From assembly GCA_017509065.1 (NCBI GenBank), contig JAFWQM010000217.1, positions 1 through 64,000 of the forward strand: a stretch of DNA of 64,000 nucleotides, in the 5' to 3' direction. The stretch comes from Clostridia bacterium. Its GTDB lineage: Bacteria; Bacillota_A; Clostridia; Christensenellales; Aristaeellaceae. The notes under the pieces were generated by a model, which was not told the origin of the DNA, searched no databases, and saw nothing but the letters and a program-made list of their open reading frames with translations. Below are positions 28,370-37,114 of the stretch, piece after piece (the first letter of the stretch is position 1; every line of letters begins with the position of its first letter). The position numbers and the translations under genes were made by a program.

Positions 28370-31300
28370 ATGAAGCTTTTGAAACGGTATGGCTGGATCG
28401 CCGCGGCGGTATTGGCCGTGGCTGCGATTGCCTTTGTGTTTTTCCGTCCCGCAGGAAAACCCGCGGCTGTGGGTGAAAACCTGCTGGCCAACGGCGATTT
28501 TTCAGAAGTGAACGACGGTCTCCCCGCCGGCTGGTACAGGGATGCTTACGCCGGGCTGACCGGTTCGGATTTTGAAGTGGTGGATACGGAAGAAGGAAAA
28601 GCAGCGCATATCGTGAACCACATCCTCAAGGACGCGCGCTTTGCCCAGACCGTGGACGTGGAGCCTGACACCCTGTACCATCTGCACGGCTATATCAAGG
28701 CGGACGCCGAGAGCGGCTGGGGCGCGAATCTTTCCGTCGCGGATGTTTATCTGTATTCTGACAATGTGTTCGATTCCGACGGGGAATGGGAGAGCGTTTC
28801 GCTTTATGGCCGCACGGGCAAGGAGCAGCACAGTGTGGATGTGTTCGTGCGCCTTGGCGGTTACAGCGGCGAGTCTATTGGTGAAGCGTATTTCCGGGAT
28901 ATCACCCTCTCCAAAGTGGACGGCGTGCCCGAAGGATACACGGCGCAGGCCTGGTACAGGGATACGTCCGGTATTCCGCAGTACGGCCAAAGCGGTATTC
29001 AGAGCAACGCGGGGTTGCTGCTGGTGGCGATCAGCGGAGCGTATGTGCTTTGCTTCGCTCTGCTCTGCCGTTTCCTGCGCAGGCCTTACCGCGAACTGAA
29101 AAAGAAGCCTCTGTCCGCAAGCCCGTGGCTGGCCGCGTTTATTCTGCTGGCCGCCTGCGCGCTGCGTCTGCTGATAGCCGCCAACGTTTCCGGCTATAAT
29201 GTTGACATCGGCTGCTTCCGCGCCTGGGCCAACAGGATGGCGGAAAACGGCCCGGTGAATTTTTATGATTCCGCCGATCCGTTCTCATTCTGTGACTATC
29301 CGCCGGGATATATGCTGGTGCTCTGGTTCGTGGGCTTGATCGGAAAAGCGGCGGGCACATGGGCCACGGAATTCATGGTGAAGATTCCGCCCATTCTGGC
29401 GGACATCCTGCTGTGCGCCGTGCTTTACCGGGAATCCAGGCGCATGAAGCTGTCCTCGGCGGCGGCGCTTGCGTTTGTTGCGCTGTACGCGCTCAATCCT
29501 CTGGTCATCATGACGGGCGCAGCCTGGGGCCAGGCGGATTCGCTGATGACGCTGTTCCTTGCGCTGGCCGTCCTGTACGCGGTGAAAGACAAGTGGATTT
29601 TCGCGCTGCCTTTCTATATCGTTTCCGTGCTGTTCAAGCCACAGGCGCTGATGTTCGGCCCGATGGGACTTGCGGCTTTCGCGCTGCATATCGCGAAGAA
29701 CTGGAAAGAACCTGATAAACGGAAGGCGGTTCTCAAAGACGCGGGGCTGGGCTTTGCGTTCATGATCGCGGCGGCGCTCGTGATTGTGCTCCCCTTCTCC
29801 ATTCATCTCCCCGCCGACTGGCTGTTCGTCCTCTACGGCAAGACCATGGGCCGCTACGCCTACGCCGCGGTGAACAGCTGCAATCTGTATTTCCTGCTGG
29901 GAAAAAACTGGGTGTCCGCCGACAGCAGCCTGAGCGGCGAATTTCTGCTTTCCTTCATGGCCTGGTGCCTGGCCGTGCTGCCGCTGGCAGCCGCTTCCGT
30001 CACCCGCGGGCCGGTTTTGCTCAAACAGCCCGGTGATAAGAAGGACAGAGTCAGGCTCTTTACGCTTTCCGGCCTGGCCGCGGCGCTTGGCATAGCGGTC
30101 GTCTTTCTGTCGCAGACCGGGAACCTGACGTATCATTCGCTCAGTACGGCCATGATCGTGTACGCCGTAGCTGTGATGGCTGCGCTGTATGCTTTTGCCA
30201 ACGACGTGAAGCATCTGCCCGTGCTCGGCGCCGCGCTGCTTTTGCTGATTTACAACACGGGCGCCATGATGCACGAAAGGTATCTGTTCCCCGCCGTGGC
30301 GCTGCTGCTGCTGGGCTATCTCTGGAACAGAGACGTGCGCATCCTGTGGCTGGCCGTCGGCGTGACGGTCGCCGGTTTCCTGAACGTCGGCTGTGCCTTG
30401 GACCGCAACATCCGCATCGGCGGCTCATCCGGCCATCTGGACGCGCCGGCGGTAGGCCTGCAAAGCGATATGGCAGTGCTGGAATACGCTTCCGCTGCGC
30501 TGAACTGCCTGGTCTGCTTCGCTTCGCTGAGTCTGTGCAGCGTGCTCACGCGGGGAGAGTCCGTAACGTTCGCGGCGGAGGTACGCACAGCTTCCCCGCT
30601 CCCAAAGGAAGAGCCTGCCCCCAAAATGAACCGGCGCGATTGGATCATCCTCGCCTTCGTCACCGTCGCTTACGGCGTGCTGGCGTTTACGAATCTTGGC
30701 TCCATGAAAGCGCCGCAGACCGCCTATGTATCCCAATCGCCGGATGAGCAGATCGTGTTCGACCTTGGCGAAACGAAGTATTTCAACATCCTCTATTACG
30801 GCGGGATCCATCACTACAACAGCCCCTTTACCGTGGAAATCAGCGAGGACGGGGAAAACTGGAACTTCTCATACAGCGCAGGCATGGCGGAGGGAGACTG
30901 CTTTAAATGGAAATACCTGTCCTATGTGCCCAGCGGCTCCTACCCTGAAACGCTGAAAGGCCGATATGTCCGCCTCACAGCGGATCATTACAGCCTGACG
31001 CTGCACGAGATCCTTTTCCTGGACGCCTATTCAGGGGAACAGTATCTGCCCGCTGTCACCAGCAACACCGACAATGAGACGGTCGGAAACCTCCTGGACG
31101 AGCAGGACACCTTCGAGGGCGGTTATCCCAGTTGGTACAATTCCACCTACTTTGACGAAATTTACCATGCCCGCACCGGGTATGAACATCTGCACAAGCT
31201 GCAGACCTATGAAACCACCCATCCGCCGCTTGGCAAAATATTCATCAGCTGGGCAATCGCCGTTTTCGGCATGACGCCCTTCGGCTGGCGTTTTGCCGGC

Positions 31301-32539
31301 GCGCTGGCGGGCGTGCTGATGCTGCCGGGCATGTATATGCTGGGCAAGCTGTTTGTGAAGCGCTGGTGGGGCGGCATGGCAGCGGCGCTGTTCATGGCCT
31401 TTGACCTGATGCACTTCACCCAGACCCGCATCGCGACCATCGACAGCTTTGCGGTGCTGTTCATCATCTGGATGATGTACTTCATGTTCCGCTGGTTCTT
31501 CCAGGATTTCTTCCATATGCCTTTCTGGAAAACGCTGGTTCCCCTCGGCCTTTCGGGCCTATTCATGGGGCTGGGCGTTGCCAGCAAATGGACGGCCTGC
31601 TATGCGGGCGTGATCCTGGCCATTGTCTTCTTTGCCGGTATCTGGCGGCGTTTCCGCCTGATCAGGGCGGCGAAAAAAACACCGGAAAAGGACCGGTCGG
31701 ACAGTGAGAAAGCCGCCGCTGAAAAAGGAGCGAAGCTATTACTGATTACTATAGCAAGCTGCCTCGTTTTCTTCGTGTTGGTGCCCGCTGTGATTTACTA
31801 CGTATCCTATATCCCGTACTTCGCCTACGACGGCGTGGGCGTGACGCCCAAGAAGGTGATCGAGGCGGCGGTCGGCAGCTACTTTAGCAACGGTCAGGTG
31901 GGCGGCATGCTGGGCTACCACAGCGAGCCGGGCCGCGGAATGGATCACGATTTCTATTCCCCCTGGTATCAGTGGCCTGTGATCGGCAAGCCCATGTGGT
32001 ACGCTTCCAACAGTCTTGAGCCGGATGGATACGAAAGCTCCATCATGGCGATGGGGAATCCGGTGGTCTGGTGGGACGGCCTGATCTGCATTGTCATCTG
32101 CCTTGCGCTCTGGATCAAGCGGCATTTGCAGAAAGACGATACGCTGTCTCCCTACACTGAAACGGATGATACCCGACCCGTATTGATCCTGCTTTGTTAC
32201 TTCGGCCAGCTTCTGCCCTGGATCCTGGTTCCGCGCGGAACGTACATCTACCATTACTTCCCCTGCGTGCCCTTCCTGATCCTGGCGATCGTGCTGTGCC
32301 TGGACCTCCTGGCTGATTCCAGAGCTTTGATTGCCCTGCCCGGCATTGTCGCGCTGGCTGCGGGGGATGAGAAGAAGCGGGAAAAATGGAACGAGCGAAC
32401 GGTATTGATCCTGCTTGCCGTGCTGCTCCTGGCCGCGGAAGTGCTGTTCATCCTATTCTTCCCCTACGCCAGCGGCATAGAGGCGAGCCGCTCCTGGATG
32501 GATGCCATGAAGTGGTTTGACCGATGGCTTTGGTACTGA
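28370..32539 (+). CDS. Giant membrane protein with two GT-C glycosyltransferase modules and two lectin-like domains
   Basis: A 1389-residue multi-pass membrane protein. Order: an N-terminal membrane helix (residues 8-26); a carbohydrate-binding-like beta-sandwich (about 34-190, starting NLLANGDF); a first GT-C module of some ten helices (about 215-720); a discoidin-like extracytoplasmic domain (about 790-890); then a second GT-C module of the protein O-mannosyltransferase type (about 925-1389) with FDEIYHA near 929 and HPPLGK. GT-C enzymes use lipid-linked sugars on the outer membrane face. Two complete modules in one chain is unusual. It may build surface glycans or mannosylate exported proteins. 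It interrupts the yraN-comM pair, and repeat element B follows its stop codon. Confidence 0.8.
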   Translation: MKLLKRYGWIAAAVLAVAAIAFVFFRPAGKPAAVGENLLANGDFSEVNDGLPAGWYRDAYAGLTGSDFEVVDTEEGKAAHIVNHILKDARFAQTVDVEPDTLYHLHGYIKADAESGWGANLSVADVYLYSDNVFDSDGEWESVSLYGRTGKEQHSVDVFVRLGGYSGESIGEAYFRDITLSKVDGVPEGYTAQAWYRDTSGIPQYGQSGIQSNAGLLLVAISGAYVLCFALLCRFLRRPYRELKKKPLSASPWLAAFILLAACALRLLIAANVSGYNVDIGCFRAWANRMAENGPVNFYDSADPFSFCDYPPGYMLVLWFVGLIGKAAGTWATEFMVKIPPILADILLCAVLYRESRRMKLSSAAALAFVALYALNPLVIMTGAAWGQADSLMTLFLALAVLYAVKDKWIFALPFYIVSVLFKPQALMFGPMGLAAFALHIAKNWKEPDKRKAVLKDAGLGFAFMIAAALVIVLPFSIHLPADWLFVLYGKTMGRYAYAAVNSCNLYFLLGKNWVSADSSLSGEFLLSFMAWCLAVLPLAAASVTRGPVLLKQPGDKKDRVRLFTLSGLAAALGIAVVFLSQTGNLTYHSLSTAMIVYAVAVMAALYAFANDVKHLPVLGAALLLLIYNTGAMMHERYLFPAVALLLLGYLWNRDVRILWLAVGVTVAGFLNVGCALDRNIRIGGSSGHLDAPAVGLQSDMAVLEYASAALNCLVCFASLSLCSVLTRGESVTFAAEVRTASPLPKEEPAPKMNRRDWIILAFVTVAYGVLAFTNLGSMKAPQTAYVSQSPDEQIVFDLGETKYFNILYYGGIHHYNSPFTVEISEDGENWNFSYSAGMAEGDCFKWKYLSYVPSGSYPETLKGRYVRLTADHYSLTLHEILFLDAYSGEQYLPAVTSNTDNETVGNLLDEQDTFEGGYPSWYNSTYFDEIYHARTGYEHLHKLQTYETTHPPLGKIFISWAIAVFGMTPFGWRFAGALAGVLMLPGMYMLGKLFVKRWWGGMAAALFMAFDLMHFTQTRIATIDSFAVLFIIWMMYFMFRWFFQDFFHMPFWKTLVPLGLSGLFMGLGVASKWTACYAGVILAIVFFAGIWRRFRLIRAAKKTPEKDRSDSEKAAAEKGAKLLLITIASCLVFFVLVPAVIYYVSYIPYFAYDGVGVTPKKVIEAAVGSYFSNGQVGGMLGYHSEPGRGMDHDFYSPWYQWPVIGKPMWYASNSLEPDGYESSIMAMGNPVVWWDGLICIVICLALWIKRHLQKDDTLSPYTETDDTRPVLILLCYFGQLLPWILVPRGTYIYHYFPCVPFLILAIVLCLDLLADSRALIALPGIVALAAGDEKKREKWNERTVLILLAVLLLAAEVLFILFFPYASGIEASRSWMDAMKWFDRWLWY

Positions 32540-32540
32540 T

Positions 32541-32640
32541 AATTAGTCAGGAGTGAAGAGTTATATGGTATATTAATGAATCAGATCAGGCTTGACGATG
32601 AATCATTATAAAACTCCTCACTCCTAACTTCTCACTCAAA
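32541..32640 (+). repeat. Heptad fold-back element B
   Basis: A 100-bp inverted repeat starting right after the giant glycosyltransferase stop codon. The first arm (about 32547-32566) has units TCAGGAG and TGAAGAG, then TTATAT. The second arm (32607-32640), read as its complement, has TGAGAAG, TTAGGAG and TGAGGAG, then TTTTATA, so the arms differ by one heptamer. The 40-base spacer includes GACGAT and the motif AATCATTATAAA (32601-32612), which is identical in element D. Confidence 0.8.
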
Positions 32641-32684
32641 CAACCTCTGCCCAGAAAAATCGTTTATGTAAGGGGAATGGCCCA

Positions 32685-34220
32685 ATGCTGGCAAGAACGA
32701 TATGCTTCGCCCTGCAGGGGGTGGACGGCAGACCCGTAACGGTGGAAACGGATGTAAGCGGCGGACTGTACAACTGGGCGATGGTCGGCCTGCCGGACGC
32801 AGCGGTTCGGGAAAGCAAGGACCGCGTCAGCAGCGCGCTGCGCAATTCTGGCTATGCCATGCCCATCGGAAAAGTGACGATCAATCTTTCCCCGGCTGAT
32901 CTGCGAAAAGAAGGCGCGGCGTTTGACCTGCCGATTGCCGTTTCCATCATTGCGGCCAGCCGCCAGGCGGCGCTGCCCAACCTGGAAAGCGTGCTGCTGC
33001 TGGGTGAACTGGGCCTGGACGGTTCCCTGGTTCCGGTGCACGGCGTGCTTTCGATGGTGATCGCCGCGCGGCAAGCCGGGATCGACAGTGTGATCCTTCC
33101 GGCCGGAAACGCGCCGGAAGTTCAGTCCCTGACCGGGATGCTCATTTATCCCGCGAGGAATCTTGGCGAAGTGATTCATCATCTGAGCGGTAAAGCGCCG
33201 CTTTCCGCTCAGATACAGACCTCGTATTCCGAATTGCTTGTGGACAGCAAACCGCTGCTTGACCTGTCGCTGGTGAAGGGCCAGCAGGGAGCGCGGCGCG
33301 CCCTTGAAATCGCCGCAGCAGGCGGGCACAATATGCTCATGATCGGCGTGCCCGGCAGCGGCAAAACGATGTTGGCACGATGCCTGCCCGGTATTCTGCC
33401 CCGCATGACGTTTGAAGAGGCGTGCGAAACCACGCGCATCCATTCCGTGGCGGGTCTCATCAAACCAGGCCAGGGGCTCATGACGGAGCGCCCCTTCCGA
33501 ACGCCGCATCACGCCGTGTCCGCGCCCGCGCTGGTGGGCGGCGGCAGCGACGCGAAACCCGGGGAAATATCGCTTGCCCATAATGGCGTACTGTTCCTGG
33601 ACGAATTGCCTGAATACGCGCCGAATGTGCTGGAAGCCCTGCGTCAGCCTCTGGAGGACGGCTTCGCCACGATTTCCAGGGTGCGCGCCCGCGCACGGTA
33701 TCTTTCCCGCTGTATGCTCATCGCGGGCATGAATCCCTGCCCCTGCGGCTATTACGGCAGTCGTATCCGGCAGTGCCATTGCGGGGAGGCGGCTATTCGG
33801 AGGTATCTCAGCCACATATCTGGCCCTTTGCTGGACCGCATCGACCTGCAGGTTGAGGTGGACGCGGTGCCGGTGAGTGAAATCAACGCTTCCGCTCCGG
33901 CAGAGAGTTCGGCAGCGGTGCGTGAAAGGGTGCAGAAAGCGCGTTCCGTCCAACAGAAAAGGTTTGTCGGGACCAATACACACGCAAATGCGCAGATGGA
34001 CGGCGGCATGCTGAAAGAATTCTGCCCGCTGAACGGGCCGACGCAGCAGCTGCTGACCAGCGCGGTGGAAAAAATGGGCATGAGCATGCGTGGCTACACC
34101 CGCATCATCAAAGTGGCCCGCACCATCGCCGACCTGGAAGGCGAAGCGGACATTCAGCCCGCGCACATCGCCGAGGCCATCCAGTACCGGGCCTTGGATG
34201 GAAAGTACTGGAATCTGTAA
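32685..34220 (+). CDS. comM: YifB/ComM family Mg-chelatase-like AAA ATPase
   Basis: A 511-residue protein: an N-terminal Lon-S5-like domain (residues 1-175), an AAA+ core with Walker A GVPGSGKT near residue 222 and Walker B VLFLDE near 304, a CPCGYYG zinc-like motif and a C-terminal Mg-chelatase domain. ComM-type helicases promote branch migration during uptake of DNA by transformation. Its neighbour dprA belongs to the same pathway. AAGGGG lies 9 bases before the ATG. The gene has normal length and intact motifs. Confidence 0.93.
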   Translation: MLARTICFALQGVDGRPVTVETDVSGGLYNWAMVGLPDAAVRESKDRVSSALRNSGYAMPIGKVTINLSPADLRKEGAAFDLPIAVSIIAASRQAALPNLESVLLLGELGLDGSLVPVHGVLSMVIAARQAGIDSVILPAGNAPEVQSLTGMLIYPARNLGEVIHHLSGKAPLSAQIQTSYSELLVDSKPLLDLSLVKGQQGARRALEIAAAGGHNMLMIGVPGSGKTMLARCLPGILPRMTFEEACETTRIHSVAGLIKPGQGLMTERPFRTPHHAVSAPALVGGGSDAKPGEISLAHNGVLFLDELPEYAPNVLEALRQPLEDGFATISRVRARARYLSRCMLIAGMNPCPCGYYGSRIRQCHCGEAAIRRYLSHISGPLLDRIDLQVEVDAVPVSEINASAPAESSAAVRERVQKARSVQQKRFVGTNTHANAQMDGGMLKEFCPLNGPTQQLLTSAVEKMGMSMRGYTRIIKVARTIADLEGEADIQPAHIAEAIQYRALDGKYWNL

Positions 34221-34258
34221 AACCCCAACCTAACACATGAATGAAGGAAGGGATCGTC

Positions 34259-35857
34259 ATGCCAAACATCAGGATTACAGAGGAACCGGACTGGTCGATG
34301 GATACCGATCTGCTTTCTCCCGCCGAGCCCCCGGAGACGTTATGGTTTTGTACTGAGCGCGGTTCATCCGGCCAGACGCCCCGTTTTGTTTATCTGGGCG
34401 ACAAACCCTGCGTTCTGCTGTATGAGCGGCCCACGGAAGCATGCATTCCGAAGGAAGCCAGGCCGCCCGTTGTTTTTTACAGGTTCTATACTCATACGAT
34501 GGGCTCGCGGTTTTATCAGATCGACGGACAGTGGCTGGTTGAAAACACCTACTGCCCGGACGCTCCCGATGCGTGGATGAACCATGTGATGAACAGCGGG
34601 GGAAGAAGCCGCGTTGTCCTACGCTGGGTGGAGAAGGAATGGTTTGAAAAGGTCAAAGCAATCTGCTCGGAATGGGGCGTATACCTGGACATTCCGGGCA
34701 GCGCGCTGGCCGGCTGGAAAAGCGTGGAATACGCGTGGAGGCGGAGCGATCCTCCGCATGGTCACGCGGTGTTCCTCGTCGGCTTGATCAATGAGAATAA
34801 TTATATATTCAGCGACGGAACCCTGTTCTATTATGCCCATATCATGAATCAGTGGGAATGGGATTCCATGTATGATGAAGCAACCTGGCATACCTATCAT
34901 CGGCTTGAAGACCTGCTCATCCGGCATTGCTTCGGAAACAGAAGCCTTGTTCCGCTCAATTACTTGCCGCTGGCGTTTTATTCCTATATAGGGAATTATC
35001 TGCCCACCATGGATTTTGCCTGGTTCATGTGCTCCCGGGAAGCGGGATATGCCGGCACGGTGTTTTTGATCGCCCGCTACGGTGACTTACGCGGGCATCC
35101 GCACAATGTTCGTTCGCTGGAGCTTCTGGTAGGAAACGGCGAAAAAGACCCTGCTGCCCGAAAGCTGACGCTGATTTCAGGGGAGCAGGATGAAATTCTG
35201 GATTGGCTGAAAAGAAAAGAAAACCAGGAAGAAATCATACAAACCGCCCGCCGAATGCTTGCCGAATACGAAGAACCGGCAGACGAAACAAGCGGGCCTG
35301 ACAGGAGGATGTCCATGAAATCATTGACTGAAATCGGCAAGCTGATCTCTCTGGTCCTGCGCCATCACCCCGAAGCACTGGGCCTGAGCATCGACGAACA
35401 CGGCTGGATGGATACGAAAGCCCTGATTGAAAAACTGAACGAAAAGCAGCCGTTTGACATGGCCATGCTGGAAGAAATCGTGCGCACGAACAATAAACAG
35501 CGCTATTCCTTTAACGCCGATAAAACGCGCATTCGCGCCAACCAGGGCCATTCCATTCCGGTGGATCTGGAGCTGCTGCCTCAGACGCCGCCCAAGGTGC
35601 TGTATCACGGCACGGCGACGCGGTTCGCGGCCAGCATCGAAGAGCAGGGCCTAAAGCCCATGGAGCGGCAGTATGTGCATCTGACTGACCAGTATGAAAC
35701 CGCCGTTGCCGTCGGAAAACGCCATGGAAAGCCTCTCGTCTACGAAGTGGACGCGGAGGCGATGCAGGCGGCGGGCCGCCTGTTCTATCGCTCTGAAAAC
35801 GGCGTATGGCTGACCGACGCCGTGCCGCCCGAATACTTGAAACGCAAGGAGACGTGA
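34259..35857 (+). CDS. Unknown domain fused in frame to KptA-type RNA 2'-phosphotransferase
   Basis: A 532-residue protein. Residues 353-532 match Tpt1/KptA, which moves a 2'-phosphate from RNA to NAD+: LRHHPE, QGHS, LYHGTATRF and GVWLTDAVP motifs are present. Residues 1-340 are an unrecognised soluble domain rich in Trp, Tyr and Phe, without signal peptide or membrane helix. AGGAGG at 35303-35308 lies ideally before an in-frame ATG at 35315, which would make a free KptA of 180 residues, its usual size. So the gene may yield both a long and a short product, or it may be a recent fusion. The long-form start at 34259 has GGAAGGG upstream. It sits between comM and dprA. Confidence 0.85.
   Translation: MPNIRITEEPDWSMDTDLLSPAEPPETLWFCTERGSSGQTPRFVYLGDKPCVLLYERPTEACIPKEARPPVVFYRFYTHTMGSRFYQIDGQWLVENTYCPDAPDAWMNHVMNSGGRSRVVLRWVEKEWFEKVKAICSEWGVYLDIPGSALAGWKSVEYAWRRSDPPHGHAVFLVGLINENNYIFSDGTLFYYAHIMNQWEWDSMYDEATWHTYHRLEDLLIRHCFGNRSLVPLNYLPLAFYSYIGNYLPTMDFAWFMCSREAGYAGTVFLIARYGDLRGHPHNVRSLELLVGNGEKDPAARKLTLISGEQDEILDWLKRKENQEEIIQTARRMLAEYEEPADETSGPDRRMSMKSLTEIGKLISLVLRHHPEALGLSIDEHGWMDTKALIEKLNEKQPFDMAMLEEIVRTNNKQRYSFNADKTRIRANQGHSIPVDLELLPQTPPKVLYHGTATRFAASIEEQGLKPMERQYVHLTDQYETAVAVGKRHGKPLVYEVDAEAMQAAGRLFYRSENGVWLTDAVPPEYLKRKET
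35303..35317 (+). promoter_or_regulatory. Internal ribosome binding site and start for free KptA
   Basis: A perfect AGGAGG (35303-35308), 6-base gap, ATG (35315), in frame inside the fusion gene exactly at the domain border. Another in-frame ATG at 35309 directly abuts the site and is less likely used. Confidence 0.6.
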
Positions 35858-35860
35858 CCT

Positions 35861-36960
35861 GTGGATTTATCCAGAGAACAGCTTGCCAGGGTCTGGCTCC
35901 AGTGCGCGCCGATGGGCGCGTGGGCCAGGCTGGAAGGATTTAAGGAAAAGTTCGGCGGAGCGCTGGGCGTGTGGGAGAACTTCACGCCGCAGGTGTATGA
36001 ACTGCTTGGCACGGAAAGCTTCTCTTACCTGGCCGACCTTCGCGCTTCCCGCTGCGCGTCCGTGCTGCGGGAACTGGACAGTCTGAACGCATATCCCGTG
36101 TTTTTCGGGGAAGAAGGCTATCCAGAGCCGCTGCTGCATATCAAAAGCCCGCCGGACGTACTATTTGTCCGGGGCGCGTTGCCAAAGGATTTCTCCCGCT
36201 CTATCGCCATGGTAGGCTCACGCCGGGCTACCCGCTACGGTTTGGCGCAGGCAAGGCGCATCGCCAAAGGACTGGCCGAAAAGGATGTGACGGTAGTTAG
36301 CGGTCTGGCCCGGGGCATTGACGCCGCCTCCCATCAGGGAGCGCTGGACGGGAACGGCTGCACCGTGGCCGTGCTGGGCAGCGGGATCGGTCGGCTGTAT
36401 CCCCGGAAAACAAGGAGCTGGCCCAGCGTATCCTAAGTTCCGGCGGGGCCATTGTGTCCGAAGTGGCTCCGGACGCTCAGCCGCTTCCGTTCCATTTTCC
36501 GGCCCGAAACCGGATCATCTCCGGCCTGTCGTCCGCCGTGCTGCTGATCGAAGCGCAGCTCAAAAGCGGCACGCATACCACCATCGAGCACGCTCAGGAA
36601 CAGCGAAAAGAAGTGTTCGCCCTGCCGGGCAACGTGGACGCGCCGGGGAGCGAACTGCCGCTCATGCTGCTTCGCGCCGGGGCGAACCTGTGTACCGGCC
36701 CGGAGGATGTGCTCACGCAGATGGGATGGCAGGGAGAAGCCGCCGAGCAGGCGTCTTTCCTGCCGGAAGAGCCAAACATAGACGAATCCGACCCCACTTA
36801 TCCCATCCTGAAAGCCCTGGCCATGGAGGAAAAGACACTGGAAGAGCTCATCGAAGAAACGGGCCGTACCGCCGGGGAACTGGGAGCTCAGCTCACCATC
36901 CTGGAAATCAGCGGCAAAATTGAACGGCGGGCAGGAAGGGCCTTTGCTATAAAAAGATGA
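35861..36960 (+). pseudogene. dprA: Frameshifted dprA (DNA processing protein)
   Basis: DprA loads RecA on incoming single-stranded DNA during transformation. The first frame (35861-36436, GTG start, AAGGAG 9 bases upstream) encodes the N-terminal domain and the start of the Rossmann-like fold (MVGSRRATRYG, SGLARGIDAASH, LGSGI). At the C-run 36401-36404 the reading frame breaks. The expected continuation (PENKELAQRIL, then FPARNRIISGL, and the C-terminal winged helix) runs on in the +2 frame to 36960. One extra C would restore a normal DprA of about 365 residues. It may be a true inactivating deletion, slippage-prone phase variation, or an assembly error. Confidence 0.85.
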
Positions 36961-36967
36961 AAGAAGT

Positions 36968-37067
36968 TTGAAGAGTACAGAGTTCAGAGTACAGATTATT
37001 TAGATAATCAATTCTGTATTCCGAATCTCGCTCATTATTCAATCTGTACTCTGTACTCTCTCATAAA
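36968..37067 (+). repeat. Heptad fold-back element C
   Basis: It begins about 8 bases after the dprA stop codon. The first arm has units AGAGTAC, AGAGTTC, AGAGTAC (36972-36992) then AGATTAT. The second arm (37033-37067) carries the complement of two AGAGTAC units and AGATT. The spacer is about 35 bases. The repeat unit is quite different from elements A, B, D and E, but the layout is the same: purine-rich arm first, unequal unit number, no T-run after it. It separates dprA from topA. Confidence 0.75.
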
Positions 37068-37114
37068 TCGTAAGTTACAAATTATTCAGCAATAAAAGCT
37101 TGGAGGAAATCACC

